Positions 42,443 to 51,536 of a DNA stretch of 64,000 bases are shown here, piece by piece. Each line of letters starts with the position of its first letter. Within the stretch, counting starts at the first letter, position 1. The stretch is from Chitinophaga sp. Cy-1792. GTDB taxonomy: Bacteria > Bacteroidota > Bacteroidia > Chitinophagales > Chitinophagaceae. The notes under the pieces are model-generated. The model did not search any database, was not told the origin of the DNA, and was given only the letters and a program-made list of their open reading frames with translations. The translations under genes were made by a program, and so were the position numbers. The stretch is taken from contig NZ_VWWO01000002.1 in NCBI RefSeq assembly GCF_011752935.1, positions 186,001-250,000 of the forward strand. The letters run 5' to 3'.

Positions 42443-42994
42443 ATGGATATGCATAACAATCCCTGGAAAATTCATTCCAGTGAAACGAAGTATGACAACA
42501 ACTGGATTAGTATTACGCATCATGAGGGGCTGAATCCTGCGGGCAATGCCGGTATTTATGGTGTGGTTCACTTCAAGAACATCGCTGTAGGTGTTATAGC
42601 GCTGGATGAGGAGATGAATACCTACCTGGTGGGTCAGTACCGTTTTCCGCTGGGGCGTTTCAGCTGGGAGATTCCGGAGGGCGGTGGCGCCCTGGATGAA
42701 GATCCGCTGGATGCTGCCAGGAGAGAGCTGTTGGAAGAAACCGGGCTGATAGCAAAAGAATATGAATTGCTGGTAAAGCTGGATACTTCCAATTCCGTAA
42801 CGGATGAAACGGCGGTGATCTATCTGGCGCAGGGGCTGGAGCAGGGCGTATCTACACCGGAGGAAACGGAGCAGCTGACAGTGAAGAAAGTACCTTTCGA
42901 AGAAGCATACAGGATGGTAAGGGATTATGAAATCACGGATTCATTGTCTGTAGCGGCGATACAGCGCCTGAAACTGAAGCTGTTAGGGTATTAA
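42443..42994 (+). CDS. NUDIX hydrolase
   Basis: The 183-residue protein has the full Nudix box starting at GGALDEDPLDAARRELLEETGLI (G-x5-E-x7-REUxEExGU) and a preceding YRFPLGRFSWEIPEG. The pattern of an ADP-sugar or ADP-ribose pyrophosphatase is suggested by IPEGGGALDEDP, but specificity cannot be fixed. It is cytoplasmic and 5 bases upstream of the longest open frame of the RlmB gene. Confidence 0.92.
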   Translation: MDMHNNPWKIHSSETKYDNNWISITHHEGLNPAGNAGIYGVVHFKNIAVGVIALDEEMNTYLVGQYRFPLGRFSWEIPEGGGALDEDPLDAARRELLEETGLIAKEYELLVKLDTSNSVTDETAVIYLAQGLEQGVSTPEETEQLTVKKVPFEEAYRMVRDYEITDSLSVAAIQRLKLKLLGY

Positions 42995-43016
42995 TCGCTA
43001 TGTCAGCAAGGAAGAG

Positions 43017-43024
43017 TATCTTTG
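43017..43024 (+). promoter_or_regulatory. -7 box of the rlmB gene
   Basis: TATCTTTG is an exact TAnnTTTG match ending 5 bases before ATG 43030, favouring that start and a leaderless transcript. Confidence 0.5.
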
Positions 43025-43029
43025 CGGCA

Positions 43030-43827
43030 ATGGAAAGAAAATTTAATCATAAACACGCTGGTGCTCACCATAAGAAATTCTCGAGTCCCCGCCCGAAACA
43101 ATCTTCACTGATTATCGGCCGTCAGCCGGTAATTGAAGCTATCAACAGTGGTAAGCCTATTGAGCGCATCTTTATGCTGCGTACTGCCACCGGCGATATT
43201 ATTCCTCAGATCAAAGAACAAGCACAGAATTTTAATATACCTGTTAACCTGGTACCGGTAGAGAAGCTGAACGGCCTTACCCAGGCCAATCACCAGGGCG
43301 TTATTGCGCTGGCTGGTAATGTAACCTACCTGGACTTACAGGATGTCATTTCTCATGTTACAGAGCAGGGCGAGACGCCTTTATTCCTGATTCTTGATGG
43401 TATTACCGATGTCAGGAATATCGGGGCGATTGCGCGCAGTGCCGTATGTTGTGGTGCCCAGGCGATCATCATCCCGGATAAGGGTGTTGCTTCACTGAAT
43501 GAAGAAGCCATGAAATCATCTGCCGGCGCCCTGGAGAAGATCGCTGTCTGCCGTGTAAACAGTCTGCTGAAAGCCATTGATACCCTTCACCTGAATGGTA
43601 TTAAGGTACTGACCAGCGAAATGGAAACAGAGACGCAGCTGTTTGACTGTGATTTTAAAGAACCGGTGGCAGTGATCATGGGTTCCGAAGATCATGGTGT
43701 ATTTCCTGCGCTTCGCAAGGCATCGGACGTATTATTCCGTATCCCTATGGCCGGTAAATTTGAGTCTTTCAACGTTTCTGTAGCAGCAGGTATCATCCTG
43801 TATGAAGCGATGAAACAAAGGATGTAA
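43030..43827 (+). CDS. rlmB: SPOUT 23S rRNA 2'-O-ribose methyltransferase (RlmB/TrmH family)
   Basis: The start at 43030 (MERKFNHKHAG) is favoured by the -7 box; the longer frame begins at 43000. It has 265 residues. An N-terminal substrate-binding region (IIGRQPVIEAINSGKPIERIFMLR) is followed by a SPOUT domain with a trefoil-knot cofactor site: DGITDVRNIGAIARSAVCCGAQAIIIPDKG and AVIMGSEDHGVFPALRKASDVLFRIPMAGKFESFNVSVAAGIILYEAM. This matches the Gm2251 methyltransferase family. It methylates 23S rRNA. Confidence 0.88.
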   Translation: MERKFNHKHAGAHHKKFSSPRPKQSSLIIGRQPVIEAINSGKPIERIFMLRTATGDIIPQIKEQAQNFNIPVNLVPVEKLNGLTQANHQGVIALAGNVTYLDLQDVISHVTEQGETPLFLILDGITDVRNIGAIARSAVCCGAQAIIIPDKGVASLNEEAMKSSAGALEKIAVCRVNSLLKAIDTLHLNGIKVLTSEMETETQLFDCDFKEPVAVIMGSEDHGVFPALRKASDVLFRIPMAGKFESFNVSVAAGIILYEAMKQRM

Positions 43828-43868
43828 GCCGGGCCTGATTTTCACACTGCCAATTCCAAACATCGCAT

Positions 43869-44720
43869 ATGCTTAAACTGATAGAATGTCCAAGAGACGC
43901 CATGCAAGGCTGGCACCGGTTAATTAGCACGGATGAGAAGGTGGAGTATATCAATGCACTGTTGAAAGTAGGATTTGATACCCTTGATTTCGGCAGTTTT
44001 GTATCTCCCAAAGCTATCCCGCAGATGGCAGATACCGCGCAGGTATTGCCCCGTTTACAGCTGAGTGGTAGCAAAAGTAAGCTGCTGGCTATTGTGGCAA
44101 ATGTTCGTGGAGCGGAAGAGGCAGTGGCGTTTGATGAAATTAACTACCTGGGGTTTCCCTTCTCCGTATCAGAGACCTTTCAGCTGCGTAATACCAATAA
44201 AACGATTGCTGAATCGCTGGAGCAGGTACATACTATGCAGGAACTCTGCCTGAAAAATAAAAAAGAACTGGTGGTATATATCTCCATGGGATTTGGTAAT
44301 CCCTATGGTGATGCCTACAGTCCGGAAATAGTATTACGCTGGGTAGAGGAAATGGTAAAAGTAGAGATCAATACTATTTCGCTGGCAGATACTGTTGGCG
44401 TGGCTGATCCGGCTACTATCTCGAATTTATTCAGTCACCTGATACCTGCCTATCCCAAAGTGGAATTTGGTGCGCATTTTCATGCTGCGCCGCACAACTG
44501 GGAGGAGAAGGTGCAGGCTGCCTGGGTGCATGGCTGTCGCCGGTTTGATAGCGCCCTGAAAGGCATTGGCGGCTGTCCTATGGCCAAAGATGAGCTGGTA
44601 GGCAATCTGGCTACAGAAAACCTGATCGCTTTCTGTGAAAAGCAGCAGGCGCCGTTATCGCTGGACCGTGAGGCGCTGTTGCATGCACAGGCGCTGGCAG
44701 ACAAAGTTTTTAAAGATTAA
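43869..44720 (+). CDS. Hydroxymethylglutaryl-CoA lyase
   Basis: The 283-residue TIM-barrel protein has the N-terminal LIECPRDAMQGWHRLISTDEKVEYINALLKVGFDTLDFGSFVSPKAIPQMADTAQVL. The catalytic Cys236 is in GIGGCPMAKDELVGN, and a barrel strand of the HMGL-like family carries the metal ligands VEFGAHFHAAP. It cleaves HMG-CoA to acetoacetate and acetyl-CoA in leucine degradation. It is upstream of a GSCFA gene by 9 bases. Confidence 0.93.
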   Translation: MLKLIECPRDAMQGWHRLISTDEKVEYINALLKVGFDTLDFGSFVSPKAIPQMADTAQVLPRLQLSGSKSKLLAIVANVRGAEEAVAFDEINYLGFPFSVSETFQLRNTNKTIAESLEQVHTMQELCLKNKKELVVYISMGFGNPYGDAYSPEIVLRWVEEMVKVEINTISLADTVGVADPATISNLFSHLIPAYPKVEFGAHFHAAPHNWEEKVQAAWVHGCRRFDSALKGIGGCPMAKDELVGNLATENLIAFCEKQQAPLSLDREALLHAQALADKVFKD

Positions 44721-44729
44721 CAGCATTAC

Positions 44730-45713
44730 ATGCAATTTCACCTGAGCTTTCCTATTACGCCTTTGGAAGAGGCCATTCAGTACAGCGACAAGCTGTTGCT
44801 GATGGGCTCCTGCTTCGCAGAAGAAATAGGCGGGGAGCTGCAATCGCACCGTTTCAATACGATGATCAATCCGCATGGGATCCTCTTCAATCCGCTGAGT
44901 ATCACCCATGCACTTACTTCCTATCTCGACGGGAAAGTATATACGAAAAATGATCTCTTCCTGCATAATGATCTCTGGCATAGCTGGGACCATCACAGCA
45001 GATTTTCCGATACCAGCGCAGATGTAGTACTGGAGCGGATTAACAGGCATCAGCAGGAGGCCGCGGCTTACCTGGAGCAGGCAGACTGGCTGGTAATCAC
45101 CCTGGGATCTGCACATGCACATTTTCTGAAAGAGAATAATAAACTGGTCGCCAATAATCACAAGGTCCCTGCAGGTCATTTCTACAAAAAGCTGATAGGT
45201 GCAGAAGAAATTATTACCGCCCTGGATAATGTGATGCACCGGCTGTTTTTCCGCAACAAAAAAGTGAAGCTGCTGTTTACCGTGAGTCCGGTGAGATATA
45301 TCCGGGATGGTGTGGTGGAGAATAACCTCAGCAAAGCGGTGCTGCTACAGGCGGTACATCATCTTGTCAACAAATTTGACCGGCTGTATTATTTTCCGGC
45401 CTATGAGCTGGTGATCGATGACCTGCGGGATTACCGCTTTTATAAAGAAGATATGGTACATCCTAATGGGCAGGCCATTGCCTATGTCTGGGATAAAGTC
45501 GTGGAAAACTGTATTCATCCTGCTTCGCAGGAGATATTACATACCATTGCGGATATCAGCAGGGCAGCGGCGCACAGGCCTTTCAATCCGGCTACGCCGC
45601 AACATCAGCAGTTTGTTAAAACGTATATAGGTAAGATAAATCAGTTGCAGGCAACTAATGCTGATTTGCAGCTGGAGTCGCTGTTGACAGCGTTTCAGCA
45701 ACAACTTTTATAG
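44730..45713 (+). CDS. GSCFA domain protein
   Basis: The 327-residue protein has the GSCFA motif in LLMGSCFAEEIGGELQSHRFNTMINPHGILFNPLSI near residue 27. It continues with an SGNH-like fold (DWLVITLGSAHAHFLKEN, RYIRDGVVENNLSKAVL, MVHPNGQAIAYVWDKV). In this family the Ser of GSCFA and the distal Asp/His (DDLRDYRFYKEDMVHP) are thought to form a hydrolase centre. The biological role is unknown. It ends in a double hairpin and is convergent with the MFS transporter gene. Confidence 0.9.
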   Translation: MQFHLSFPITPLEEAIQYSDKLLLMGSCFAEEIGGELQSHRFNTMINPHGILFNPLSITHALTSYLDGKVYTKNDLFLHNDLWHSWDHHSRFSDTSADVVLERINRHQQEAAAYLEQADWLVITLGSAHAHFLKENNKLVANNHKVPAGHFYKKLIGAEEIITALDNVMHRLFFRNKKVKLLFTVSPVRYIRDGVVENNLSKAVLLQAVHHLVNKFDRLYYFPAYELVIDDLRDYRFYKEDMVHPNGQAIAYVWDKVVENCIHPASQEILHTIADISRAAAHRPFNPATPQHQQFVKTYIGKINQLQATNADLQLESLLTAFQQQLL

Positions 45714-45721
45714 TAGGGTTT

Positions 45722-45807
45722 AAGGGATCCCGCAGGCCGAAGGCCTGCGGGATCCCTTCTTTAAACGGGAAAGGGTTGCCGAAGGCAACCCTTTCCCGTT
45801 TAAAGAA
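45722..45807. terminator. Double hairpin with GAA triloops between convergent genes
   Basis: The first stem is 17 bp (45722-45738 with 45742-45758, loop GAA). The second is 24 bp (45757-45780 with 45784-45807, loop GAA), with 2 shared bases. GTTTAA at 45718 can also pair with TTAAAC at 45761, so alternative folds exist. Confidence 0.85.
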
Positions 45808-45824
45808 GTAAAATAAAAACAGCG

Positions 45825-47321
45825 CTATAGCGCAGCGCCTCTATTATCTTTGATGGTAAACATCCCCACAACAAAGCAGATCAATGCAATCGCGATGGGG
45901 TATACGAGCCCTGCGAGGTGATGTTTATAATCCGTAACAAGAATTGTAGAAATGGTTGGCAGCAATCCGCCGAATACCCCATTACCGATATGATACGGCA
46001 GCGACATAGAGGTGTACCTGATCCGTGTAGGGAATAATTCTACCAGGAATGCCGCTATCGGTGCATATACCATCGTTACAAAAAATACCTGTACGAACAC
46101 CAGCAGTATCAGGAAAATCATATTGGTCCGACTCACCGTGATTTCGTTTTTCTCATTCTTTTCTTCTTTGCTACCGGTTGTTTTCAGGATGGTGCCGTCG
46201 GTGTAGGTGTGTATTTTGGTAGATACCATTACCTGTTCACCTTTATCATTTGTATGAGAGTTGCTTTCTATGCGGTATTGTGTAACATCTTCTGTTTTTC
46301 TGCCGACATTACCGATGTTGTCCATGGCGGAATATATCGGAAAGTAAGCCAATGCTGCAATGAGCATACCGCTGAGCATGATCTTTTTACGGCCTATTCT
46401 GTCTGACAGGCTACCGAAATAAATAAAGAATGGAGTGCCAAGCAGCAGTGCGGCTGCAATGATAAGGTTGGACTGCACAAATTCTATGTTCATTGTTTTT
46501 TGCAGGAAGGACAATGCATAGAACTGGCCGGTATACCATACCACCCCTTGTCCCATGGCTGCGCCGAAAAGCGCAATGAGTACCAGTTTCAGGTTCTCTT
46601 TGTTGCCAAAGCTTTCTTTGATGGGGTTGGTGGAGGTTTTGCCTTCCTTTTTCATTTGTGCGAATAAAGGCGATTCGTGCAGGCGTATACGTATATAGTA
46701 AGACATGATCACCAGCAGTATACTGAGCAGGAAGGGGATACGCCATCCCCAGGCGTTGAAGGCGTCGGAGGTCATGCTGGTGCGGGTGGCCAGGATAACG
46801 CCCAGCGATACAAACAGGCCCAGTGTGGCGGTTGTCTGGATAAAGCTGGTATAGTAGCCGCGTTTATCGGCAGGGGAGTGTTCGGCAACATAGGTGGCGG
46901 CGCCGCCGTATTCTCCGCCAAGGGCGAGGCCTTGCAATAGCCGTAGCAGCAATACCAGCGCGGGGGCTATGATCCCGGCGGTCTTATAGCTGGGAATGAG
47001 GCCTATGGCGAAGGTGGAGCCTCCCATGATCAGTAGGGTAAGCAGGAACGTATATTTCCTGCCGGCAATATCACCCAGGCGGCCGAAAACGATGGCCCCG
47101 AAAGGCCTTACAATGAAACCGGCAGCAAAAAAGGCCAGCGTGGAGATATACGCCAGGTCAGGATTGCTCGGTGGAAAAAATTTCTCTGAAATAATGGCTG
47201 ATAAACTACCAAAGATGTAGAAATCATACCATTCTATCAGTGTACCGGCCGATGAAGCCAGGATAACCTGCCAGATATTTTGCGTGGCAGATATGGACTT
47301 AGATCTGGTTAGTGTTTCCAT
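45825..47321 (-). CDS. MFS transporter, metabolite:H+ symporter-like, with unusual inserted loop
   Basis: The 498-residue protein has twelve predicted membrane helices. MFS signatures include FGRLGDIAGRKYTFLLTLLIMG and FGSLSDRIGRKKIMLSGMLIA, with GTLIEWYDFYIFGSLSAIISEKFFP at the start typical of the MHS subfamily (ProP/ShiA-like). A polar insertion of about 60-70 residues (KTEDVTQYRIESNSHTNDKGEQ, then YTDGTILKTTGSKEEKNEKNE) lies between two late helices, near residues 330-400. The substrate is probably a small organic acid or osmolyte. Confidence 0.9.
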   Translation of the reverse strand: METLTRSKSISATQNIWQVILASSAGTLIEWYDFYIFGSLSAIISEKFFPPSNPDLAYISTLAFFAAGFIVRPFGAIVFGRLGDIAGRKYTFLLTLLIMGGSTFAIGLIPSYKTAGIIAPALVLLLRLLQGLALGGEYGGAATYVAEHSPADKRGYYTSFIQTTATLGLFVSLGVILATRTSMTSDAFNAWGWRIPFLLSILLVIMSYYIRIRLHESPLFAQMKKEGKTSTNPIKESFGNKENLKLVLIALFGAAMGQGVVWYTGQFYALSFLQKTMNIEFVQSNLIIAAALLLGTPFFIYFGSLSDRIGRKKIMLSGMLIAALAYFPIYSAMDNIGNVGRKTEDVTQYRIESNSHTNDKGEQVMVSTKIHTYTDGTILKTTGSKEEKNEKNEITVSRTNMIFLILLVFVQVFFVTMVYAPIAAFLVELFPTRIRYTSMSLPYHIGNGVFGGLLPTISTILVTDYKHHLAGLVYPIAIALICFVVGMFTIKDNRGAAL

Positions 47322-47449
47322 AAACGTGTAAATGGATAGTGGAATAAGATATCTGCATAAATTAATAAATATTTATCGAGTGACAAACAGGAAAAAGGAG
47401 AAGTCCGCATACAATCTTTCTTTATCTTTAGAATAGTGCAATCAGAACC

Positions 47450-49708
47450 ATGAACCCAGGACGACGTTACCGAATCAACAGATACATTTTACTGATCGTA
47501 TTATTTAGTGTGTATACCGTTGCCTACGGGCAGCAGGGGAGTGGACGTCCTAAAATGGGCCTTACCCTCAGTGGTGGCGGCGCAAGAGGCCTGGCTCATA
47601 TTGGTATACTGGAGGCGTTGGATAGTGCAGGGCTAAAAATTGACTATCTAACGGGGACGAGTATGGGGAGTATTATCGGAGGGTTGTATGCGTTAGGGTA
47701 TTCCGGTGATTCTATTGAGTCCATCGCCCGGAAGATGGATTGGAATACACTTTTCAGTAACCAGCCCAATATCCGGGATATCGCCTACGAAGAAAAAGCA
47801 GAGTACAACAAATATATCATAGAGATTCCTTTTGAATACGGCAGGCCAAAACTGGCTTCCGGCGTGATTTCCGGGGAGGCGCTGTGGCTGCAGCTGGCCA
47901 AATTATGCTGGCCGGCAAAAGATGAAAAAGACTTCACCAAATTCAATATTCCCTTTAAGTGCGTTGCCACAGACGTGGCCACCGGTCAGATCGTAACGCT
48001 GGACAGTGGAGAGCTGGTGACTTCCCTGCGTGCCAGCATGGCCATTCCGTCTGTATTTACCGCTGTTACCATCGGGAAACGCAAGCTGGTAGACGGTGGC
48101 GTTGTACGTAACTTCCCGGTGATCACCGCCAAAGAGATGGGAGCAGATATCGTCATCGGCTCCAATGTAAGCGGTGGACTCAGAAAAGCAGACCAGCTGA
48201 TTACGCCGATAGATATTATTTACCAGTTAGGCTTTTATAAAGATGCAGCAGATTTTGAAATGGAGCGGAAGTTATGTGATGTGTATATCTCCCTGCAAAA
48301 AGAGCTGGAACCTTATTCAGCAGCCAGTTTCGGTAGTGTAGATTCCATAATAGAAGCCGGTAAACGGGTAGGTCGGGAGATGTACCCTTATTTTAAACAT
48401 CTGGCTGATTCATTGAATGAAATTCAGCCGGAAACCTTTGTCAGCAATCGTTTACCATTTTCGACAGATATAGAACTGAGTAGTATACACGTGAGCGGAC
48501 TGGTACATTCAGATGAGAAGTTTTTTATTCAGCGTCTGCGATTGAAGCCTGGTGGCTGTTACAGCGCAGAGCAGCTGAAAAATGCCGTGGATAATGTTTT
48601 CGGGACACGCTTTTATAAATTGATCACGTATAGTTTGTCGCCGGAAGGATATGGTAAAAGCCGCATGGATATTACCGCGGAAGAGAATTCGCTTACGTCT
48701 GTGAAGTTTGCATTGAACTATAATACGTTTACCAATGCAATGGCGATTATCAACCTGACCCAAAGAAATTTTATCATTAAAAACTCGCGCTCCTTTGTAT
48801 CGCTGGGTATCAGTGAAAATCCGCGTTTGCAGGCAGAATATTTCAAATACCTGGGACGCAGGCGTAACTTCGGTTTCGGCCTGAATACCTATTACGAAAA
48901 TAATGGTATCATCTTCTATGACGAGCATTTCGACAAAATGCAGCAATACCGGAATAAGTTTGCCAGGGTGGGTATGAACGTGCAGTTTGCCTTTAACGGT
49001 ATCATGGCTATTGGAGCGGGAACCAACTGGGAGTATATCAAGTATAAACCTACGCTCAGTCCTTATCTTGAGTTGAGAGGCAGCACCAATCAGATGAATT
49101 CCTATGGATATTTTGGAATCAACTCCCTCGACAGAAAGATTTATCCGACACGTGGAATGTTATTGAATTTTCAGTCGGGGTATATCTACAATCAGCATTC
49201 CGGTATCAGGGTAAGTGCCAATGGTACGCCGATAGATGTGGACAGTGCGGGGATTACCTTTAATAATTTTCAGTATGCGAATCTGAAGATGAAGTATTAT
49301 ATACCATTTAATGATAGAGCTGTTTTAGAGTTAGATGCTACAGGTATGGTTAATTTCGGGAGAGAGGTGTCTGGTGTGAATACCTATTTTGTGGGTGGGA
49401 TGAATGATGTGATGCATAACCAGGTGCCGTTTGTGGGGCTGTATGAGGGGCAGGTGACGACTACGAGTATCAGTGCGGTGCAGGTAGCGTGGCAGTGGGA
49501 GTTTCTGAGAAATGTATTTGCGATACCAAGGATAGGTGCTGCCGTTTATGATTTAAACGCCAGCACCTCCGGTAAATATAAATATCTGAGTGGCTATGGG
49601 CTGGGAGCGGGCTATAGTAGCCGGCTCGGGCCGATAGAAGGTACTGTTATGTATAGTGATCAAAGCGGTAAGGTGGCGTTTTATGTCAACCTGGGCTTTA
49701 ATTTCTAG
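47450..49708 (+). CDS. Patatin-like phospholipase with C-terminal BamA/surface-antigen barrel
   Basis: The 752-residue protein has a signal peptide (ends YTVAYGQ) and a patatin domain: GLTLSGGGARGLAHIGILEALDSAG with the GGGARG oxyanion hole, GTSMG with nucleophile Ser71, and Asp215 in VDGGVVRN. After a POTRA-like segment (ELSSIHVSGLVHSDEKFFIQRLRLKPGGCYSAEQLKNAVDNVFGT), a BamA-type C-terminal barrel runs to a terminal aromatic strand (AFYVNLGFNF). This is the PlpD-like class of outer-membrane phospholipases. It may remodel membranes or be surface exposed. Confidence 0.93.
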   Translation: MNPGRRYRINRYILLIVLFSVYTVAYGQQGSGRPKMGLTLSGGGARGLAHIGILEALDSAGLKIDYLTGTSMGSIIGGLYALGYSGDSIESIARKMDWNTLFSNQPNIRDIAYEEKAEYNKYIIEIPFEYGRPKLASGVISGEALWLQLAKLCWPAKDEKDFTKFNIPFKCVATDVATGQIVTLDSGELVTSLRASMAIPSVFTAVTIGKRKLVDGGVVRNFPVITAKEMGADIVIGSNVSGGLRKADQLITPIDIIYQLGFYKDAADFEMERKLCDVYISLQKELEPYSAASFGSVDSIIEAGKRVGREMYPYFKHLADSLNEIQPETFVSNRLPFSTDIELSSIHVSGLVHSDEKFFIQRLRLKPGGCYSAEQLKNAVDNVFGTRFYKLITYSLSPEGYGKSRMDITAEENSLTSVKFALNYNTFTNAMAIINLTQRNFIIKNSRSFVSLGISENPRLQAEYFKYLGRRRNFGFGLNTYYENNGIIFYDEHFDKMQQYRNKFARVGMNVQFAFNGIMAIGAGTNWEYIKYKPTLSPYLELRGSTNQMNSYGYFGINSLDRKIYPTRGMLLNFQSGYIYNQHSGIRVSANGTPIDVDSAGITFNNFQYANLKMKYYIPFNDRAVLELDATGMVNFGREVSGVNTYFVGGMNDVMHNQVPFVGLYEGQVTTTSISAVQVAWQWEFLRNVFAIPRIGAAVYDLNASTSGKYKYLSGYGLGAGYSSRLGPIEGTVMYSDQSGKVAFYVNLGFNF

Positions 49709-50301
49709 TGCATTCTGTCGCCACGTACTTCAATTTCTTTGAGGATTTCCGCTTCCTGGAGGAGCCATTCCTGCCAGCGGTTTCTTACTTTATCTTCTTG
49801 AAAATATTCATTGGCCAGATCTATAAACAGGCGATAGTGGCCAGCTTCAGAGATCATGAACTTACGGTAGAATTCGCGGAGGTATTCATCTTCGAGGCCT
49901 TCGCTCAGCAGCCGGAAGCGTTCGCAGCTACGGGCTTCGATGAGGGCGAAGATGAGGAGGTTGTCGAGGAGGGAATCTTCTGCGCTGCCGCCTTTTACTT
50001 TAAAGTTGAGCAGGGCATTAACATATTCGTCCTTTCTTTGTTTACCCAGAGGGAGCCCTCTCTTTTTGAGTTCGGCGAGTACCTGGCGGAAGTGTCCCCA
50101 TTCTTCAGTAACTATGGGCGCCAGTTCGGCTACCAGTCGTTCTCTGTCGGGGTTGCGCTGGATAAGGGATATCGCAGAAGAGGCTGCCTTTTGTTCGCAA
50201 TAGGCGTGGTCTGTGAGGATATCCTGAAGGGAAATGGCGGCGAGATTGACCCAGCGGGGATCCGAAGGGAGTTTCAGGCCTAATATAGAAACTTTACTCA
50301 T
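49705..50301 (-). CDS. miaE: tRNA-(ms2io6A)-hydroxylase
   Basis: The 198-residue helical protein has diiron ligands spaced as in MiaE: ILTDHAYCEQKAASSAISL, VTEEWGHFRQVLAELKKRG, LIFALIEARSCERFRLL and SEAGHYRLFIDLANEYF. It hydroxylates the isopentenyl group of ms2i6A37 in tRNA. Its stop codon shares the palindrome CTAG with that of the convergent patatin gene. No other tRNA-modification gene is adjacent. Confidence 0.94.
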   Translation of the reverse strand: MSKVSILGLKLPSDPRWVNLAAISLQDILTDHAYCEQKAASSAISLIQRNPDRERLVAELAPIVTEEWGHFRQVLAELKKRGLPLGKQRKDEYVNALLNFKVKGGSAEDSLLDNLLIFALIEARSCERFRLLSEGLEDEYLREFYRKFMISEAGHYRLFIDLANEYFQEDKVRNRWQEWLLQEAEILKEIEVRGDRMH

Positions 50302-50380
50302 AATATCAGCAGTGAGATAATTTTTGCGAAGATACGCGTCATTCGGTTAACTTGCCAGGTTTGGCATAAGAATCAGCACT

Positions 50381-51484
50381 ATGGAAGATATATTACGTAA
50401 ACAGCTACAGGAGCGCCGGGAGCAGCATTCTTTCCGTAGCCTGCGTGTGTCGGGCGGGTTGACAGACTTCTGTTCCAACGATTACCTGGGATTGGCCCGC
50501 AGTGCGGCTATGCAGGAAGCGGTGCACAATCTTTTACAGGACCGGCCTTATGGGATGGGCAGTACAGGTTCCCGGCTGCTGGCGGGTAATTACCCCTGGA
50601 TAGAAGAAGTGGAGCAGGACCTGGCCGCCTTTCATCAGGCGCCGGCAGCGCTGATCTTTAATTCCGGCTATGATGCCAATCTGGGGTTATTTGCCACGGT
50701 GCCGCAGAAAGGTGATACCATTATTTATGACCAGTTGATACATGCCAGTATAAGGGATGGCATTCGTTTATCCCATGCACAATCCTGGGCATTTAAACAT
50801 AACGATATCATCGATTTGCAGCAGAAAATAGAACGCGGGAGCGGGAATATATTTGTGGTAGTGGAGTCTGTATATTCGATGGATGGCGATATGGCGCCAT
50901 TGGCGCTGCTAGCGCCGATGTGTAAAGAGCTGAATTGTCTGCTGATTGTAGACGAAGCACATGCAACAGGTGTGATAGGCAGCAGGGGAGAGGGATTGGT
51001 GCAGCACCTGGGATTGGCGGCGCAATGCTTTGCGAGGGTACATACATTCGGAAAGGCAGTTGGGTGTCATGGTGCGGTAGTATTGGGTTCCACCATCTTA
51101 CGTGATTACCTGATCAACTTCTGCAGGGCGTTTATTTATACTACCGCTTTGCCGCCGGCAGCCATGGCGGCTATACAGGCAGCATACAGTCTGTTCCCGT
51201 ATATGCCGGACGCGCGGATACAGCTGGAGACATTAAGGAACTATTTCCGGCAGAACGCCGCGCATCTGACCCTGATTAACAGCGATACACCCATACAGGC
51301 GATCATTACTAAAGGGAACGAATATACGAGAACAGTGGCGGCAGCCTTGCAGGCGGCGGGGCTGGATGTGCGGCCCATACTACATCCTACGGTGCCTAAA
51401 GGGGAAGAGCGGTTGCGTGTGGTGTTGCATAGTTTCAATACCACTGCAGAAATAGATCAGTTGCTGGGCGTCTTAAAACAATAA
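50381..51484 (+). CDS. bioF: 8-amino-7-oxononanoate synthase-like enzyme
   Basis: The 367-residue PLP enzyme of the alpha-oxoamine synthase family has DFCSNDYLGLARSAAMQEAV and GSTGSRLLAGNYPWIEEVEQDLAAFHQAPAALIFNSGYDANLGLFA. IVDEAHATGVIGSRGEG and the PLP-binding Lys225 in HTFGKAVGCHGAVVLGS follow. It condenses pimeloyl-ACP/CoA with alanine in biotin synthesis; without other bio genes nearby, a related KBL-like activity cannot be excluded. It is divergent from miaE. Confidence 0.9.
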   Translation: MEDILRKQLQERREQHSFRSLRVSGGLTDFCSNDYLGLARSAAMQEAVHNLLQDRPYGMGSTGSRLLAGNYPWIEEVEQDLAAFHQAPAALIFNSGYDANLGLFATVPQKGDTIIYDQLIHASIRDGIRLSHAQSWAFKHNDIIDLQQKIERGSGNIFVVVESVYSMDGDMAPLALLAPMCKELNCLLIVDEAHATGVIGSRGEGLVQHLGLAAQCFARVHTFGKAVGCHGAVVLGSTILRDYLINFCRAFIYTTALPPAAMAAIQAAYSLFPYMPDARIQLETLRNYFRQNAAHLTLINSDTPIQAIITKGNEYTRTVAAALQAAGLDVRPILHPTVPKGEERLRVVLHSFNTTAEIDQLLGVLKQ

Positions 51485-51536
51485 TGGTTTTCAAACAAAT
51501 TTGATGTATTTTACATATTACATTCCATGAAGTAAT

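Noticed and set aside
45722..45807. Inverted repeats as insertion-sequence ends
   Set aside because: The repeats are hairpins with 3-base loops and hold no transposase; the same layout recurs with different arms elsewhere.
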